6,398 nucleotides of DNA from contig JALVWX010000238.1 of assembly GCA_027023165.1 (NCBI GenBank), positions 1 to 6,398 on the forward strand, written 5' to 3'. Source of the stretch: Thermococcus sp. GTDB taxonomy: Archaea > Methanobacteriota_B > Thermococci > Thermococcales > Thermococcaceae. A program made the position numbers and the translations under genes. Under the pieces are notes generated by a model. That model had not been told where the DNA came from, did no database searches, and saw nothing but the letters and a program-made list of their open reading frames with translations. This document shows, piece after piece, positions 4,677 through 6,398 of this stretch (positions are counted from its first letter, which is position 1; each line of letters opens with the position of its first letter).

Positions 4677-5628
4677 CACTCCACGACCTCAAGTCTCAGC
4701 ATTTCCAGCAGCTTTCCATAACTGTACTCTTCGGAGGGATCAAGGCCCTCAAAGTGATATCTAACGGGGAGTATACCTTTATCATAAAGCCTGCGTGGGA
4801 AGTCCCTGGCTATTAGAATTCCCCCGGCCGCTTCTGCCCCATACTCCCTTGTGTATCCCCTTAGTTGCTTCAGGTCTTTCTTACCGGCTTTCCCTGTTTT
4901 GACCTCCGCGAGCAGGTATCTGTTTGCTCCCTTTGGGTGTTTTAGCTTTATAAAAATGTCAACGTAACCCTCGGGAAGCGCCTTCTCTCCGAGCACCTCA
5001 AATTCTTCAGGTGAGTGATCAATACCGAAGAACTCAAGCGCATCCCTCAGGATCGTGTCTTTCAGCTTTTTTCGGAGTAGGGACTGAAGTATAAGCTCCC
5101 TGAAGTAAAACTTCTCTGGAATGGCTGGTTCTCACGCTTAAAGACGATTTTTGGCTCAAACGTTTCCCCATCGAATTCCGGATAAGAAGGCTTGCCGGAA
5201 TACGAGGTGCCCATCTCGGAGACGTTGTAGAACGTTATCGTGTCTGCCTGGAAGTGCGTCTTTCGGTAGCCCCCTCTAAGCAACAGGTTCTCGGCGACGT
5301 ATGAAAACTCTTGGCGTACCATGGGTTCGCTGAATTCCCGCTCCTGCCTCAAAAACAGCCGGAAGGGAAAACTGTACGTTCTCCCGGATCTGAATGTTAT
5401 CGGGGGCCATGGTGGAAGTTCTTCAGCGTTTTTGTAAGCCGCTTTTTCAACGACTTTGTACAGGTTCCAGGCCCTCGCACCATAAAGGAACGAGATGTAA
5501 TCCCCAACCTCTATGTCAAAAAACGTCCAGAGGCCGTTTATACTATTTGTAAAGCCTGCCATGCCGTATTCTATGCAAAGATTCAAGTTTTGTCTGTTGG
5601 ATATTGACACTAGGAAGTAGTCCGCCAC
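4676..5628 (-). pseudogene. EVE/YTH-like domain plus PD-(D/E)XK nuclease, frame-disrupted; probable modification-dependent restriction enzyme
   Basis: Two reading frames together make one protein of about 317 residues. The first frame (from GTG 5628, Shine-Dalgarno AGGTG at 5639-5635) encodes [15 protein letters not shown]..., an EVE/YTH-like PUA-type domain with [19 protein letters not shown] (32-50), WPPITFRSG (74-82) and Phe/Tyr-rich strands; this fold binds modified bases in EVE proteins and in Thermococcus gammatolerans McrB. After residue 168 it becomes implausible and stops at 5064-5062. The second frame, one base back, resumes at 5122 with [14 protein letters not shown] and ends at 4676. 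It carries a RecB/NucS-like nuclease: GYVDIFIK (Asp about 224), AEVKTGK (Glu242, Lys244), LKQLRGY (Gln255), then GGILIARDF. Restoring one base at 5122-5125 joins them. It may be a natural pseudogene, a sequencing error, or two separate products. The DNA is more A/T-rich than flanking genes, which suggests an accessory gene. The domain reading is by pattern. Confidence 0.75.
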
Positions 5629-5631
5629 TCT

Positions 5632-5658
5632 TCACACCTGTGACAACTTCTTGTGTGA
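5632..5658. repeat. Inverted repeat TCACAC / GTGTGA overlapping the ribosome site of the EVE-nuclease gene
   Basis: TCACAC (5632-5637) and GTGTGA (5653-5658) are separated by 15 bp, with a smaller ACAA-cttc-TTGT repeat (5643-5654) inside. On the minus strand the right arm overlaps AGGTGTGA, the Shine-Dalgarno of the gene starting at 5628. It could be an operator or a leader hairpin. The rest of the 131-bp gap 5629-5759 contains the bpsA promoter and a poor TATA candidate (CATAACTTTTTTG, near 5665-5677) for the minus strand. Confidence 0.3.
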
Positions 5659-5693
5659 TTCCACAAAAAAGTTATGCCTGTCTACCCCCGCTG

Positions 5694-5708
5694 GGAAAAC
5701 CTTAAAAG
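5694..5708 (+). promoter_or_regulatory. BRE/TATA promoter of bpsA
   Basis: GAAAAC (5694-5699) followed by CTTAAAAG (5701-5708). Predicted transcription start near 5730 gives a leader of about 30 nt, longer than for the other genes here, ending in the Shine-Dalgarno GGAGGTG (5747-5753) six bases before the ATG. Confidence 0.65.
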
Positions 5709-5759
5709 AAGCCCCACCTAACCCCGTTCACGAACGAAATCCTTCTGGAGGTGCTTGCG

Positions 5760-6398
5760 ATGATGGAGATAATCGAGAAGGTTAAGGAGAAGACGAGCAT
5801 TCCGGTTTACGAGAGAACGATCGAGAACGTTCTGAGCGCGATACTCGCGAGCGGAGACGTGTGGAGGATCGTCGATCTCAGCGAGGAGCCGCTCCCGCTG
5901 GTCGTGGCCGTCATAACTGCCCTCCACGAGGTGGGCTACATAGTCTTCGACGGCCCTAACGTCATTCTCACCCAGAGCGGCAGGAGGCTGGTGGAGAAGT
6001 ACGGGATCGGCGCGAGGAGGGACTACACCTGCTCCCACTGCGAGGGCAAGACCGTTGAACTCGATGCCTTCAGCGACCTCCTAGAGCAGTTCAAGGAGAT
6101 AGTCAAGGACAGACCGCAGCCAAAGCACGACTTCGACCAGGCTTACGTTACCCCCGAGACGACCGTCGCCAGGATCGCCCTGATGCACACCCGCGGCGAC
6201 CTTGAGAACAAGGAGGTCTTCGTCCTCGGCGACGACGACCTGACCAGCATAGCGCTTATGCTCTCCGGCCTGCCGAAGAGGATAGCCGTCCTCGACATCG
6301 ACGAGAGGCTTGTTAAGTTCATCGAGAAGACCGCCGACGAGCTCGGCTACGAGAACATCGAGATGTTCACCTTCGACCTGAGGGAGCCTCTTCCAGAC
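5760..6398 (+). CDS. bpsA: N4-bis(aminopropyl)spermidine synthase BpsA, N-terminal 213 codons
   Basis: Open from ATG 5760 to the right edge without a stop. The protein matches the branched-chain polyamine synthase of T. kodakarensis (TK1691, about 350 residues, from memory). It transfers aminopropyl groups from decarboxylated S-adenosylmethionine to the internal N4 of spermidine, making the branched polyamine that supports growth at high temperature; it acts in the cytosol. Visible parts: an N-terminal winged-helix-like region (about 1-85), a CSHC motif (91-94), the family strand VFVLGDDDLTSIAL (153-166) with the GDDD motif at 157-160 at the aminopropyl donor/acceptor site, and VLDIDERL (177-184), the second strand of the Rossmann fold with its acidic end. 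The catalytic C-terminal part is outside the window. ATG 5760 is preferred to the next ATG (5763) because the GGAGGTG site is six bases upstream. It is divergent from the EVE-nuclease gene. Confidence 0.93.
   Translation, partial: MMEIIEKVKEKTSIPVYERTIENVLSAILASGDVWRIVDLSEEPLPLVVAVITALHEVGYIVFDGPNVILTQSGRRLVEKYGIGARRDYTCSHCEGKTVELDAFSDLLEQFKEIVKDRPQPKHDFDQAYVTPETTVARIALMHTRGDLENKEVFVLGDDDLTSIALMLSGLPKRIAVLDIDERLVKFIEKTADELGYENIEMFTFDLREPLPD

Noticed and set aside
5062..5075. A6 run (GAA AAA AGC TGA on the minus strand) directly before the frame-0 stop, as a programmed slippage site joining the two halves
   Set aside because: Adding one A here would join the frames, but the 19 residues before it in frame 0 look non-native while the other frame reads well from 5122, so the lesion is probably upstream. 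The codon phase also does not make a standard -1 heptamer.
5718..6038. Minus-strand open frame opposite bpsA
   Set aside because: The plus strand encodes a clear BpsA over the same bases, and the antisense frame has no ribosome site.

Overview
The window is chromosomal DNA from a hyperthermophilic euryarchaeon of the Thermococcales, most likely a Thermococcus. Evidence: the proteins match Thermococcus/Pyrococcus families as I remember them (archaeal phosphopantothenate synthetase, UPF0282 metallo-beta-lactamase protein, the Asp-ligated ferredoxin, branched-polyamine synthase BpsA); Shine-Dalgarno sites are of the GGTGGT/GGTGAT/GGAGGTG type; promoters are archaeal BRE/TATA elements about 25 nt from short leaders; gaps between genes are small. 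From memory, phosphopantothenate synthetase and BpsA are TK1686 and TK1691 in T. kodakarensis, so their co-occurrence here fits conserved synteny.

Layout. Left (1-645, minus): a hypothetical protein followed by the start of phosphopantothenate synthetase (CoA synthesis; it runs off the left edge). Positions 646-772 form a divergent intergenic region with a near-palindromic TATA box and, on the minus strand, a candidate C/D box guide RNA lying in the leader of the hypothetical gene. Then, on the plus strand, a UPF0282 metallo-beta-lactamase-fold protein (773-1684) and nicotinate phosphoribosyltransferase (1718-2890; NAD salvage), the latter preceded by a perfect inverted repeat at its expected transcription start. 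Middle (minus): ferredoxin (2960-3163), a two-domain DUF59/MIP18 Fe-S assembly protein (3296-3832) and a three-cysteine PP-loop ATPase (3896-4636), each with its own promoter. Together they form an iron-sulfur-flavoured neighbourhood. Right: a frame-disrupted gene for an EVE/YTH-like domain joined to a PD-(D/E)XK nuclease (4676-5628, minus), which looks like a modification-dependent restriction enzyme, then divergently the 5' part of bpsA (5760 onward, plus; branched-chain polyamine synthesis, a thermophily trait).

Most genes are core metabolism (CoA, NAD, Fe-S, polyamines). The accessory-looking item is the EVE-nuclease gene, inserted between housekeeping genes and broken by an apparent one-base loss near 5123. 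The least expected item is the possible C/D box RNA embedded in an mRNA leader. No tRNA, rRNA, CRISPR array or insertion sequence was seen.
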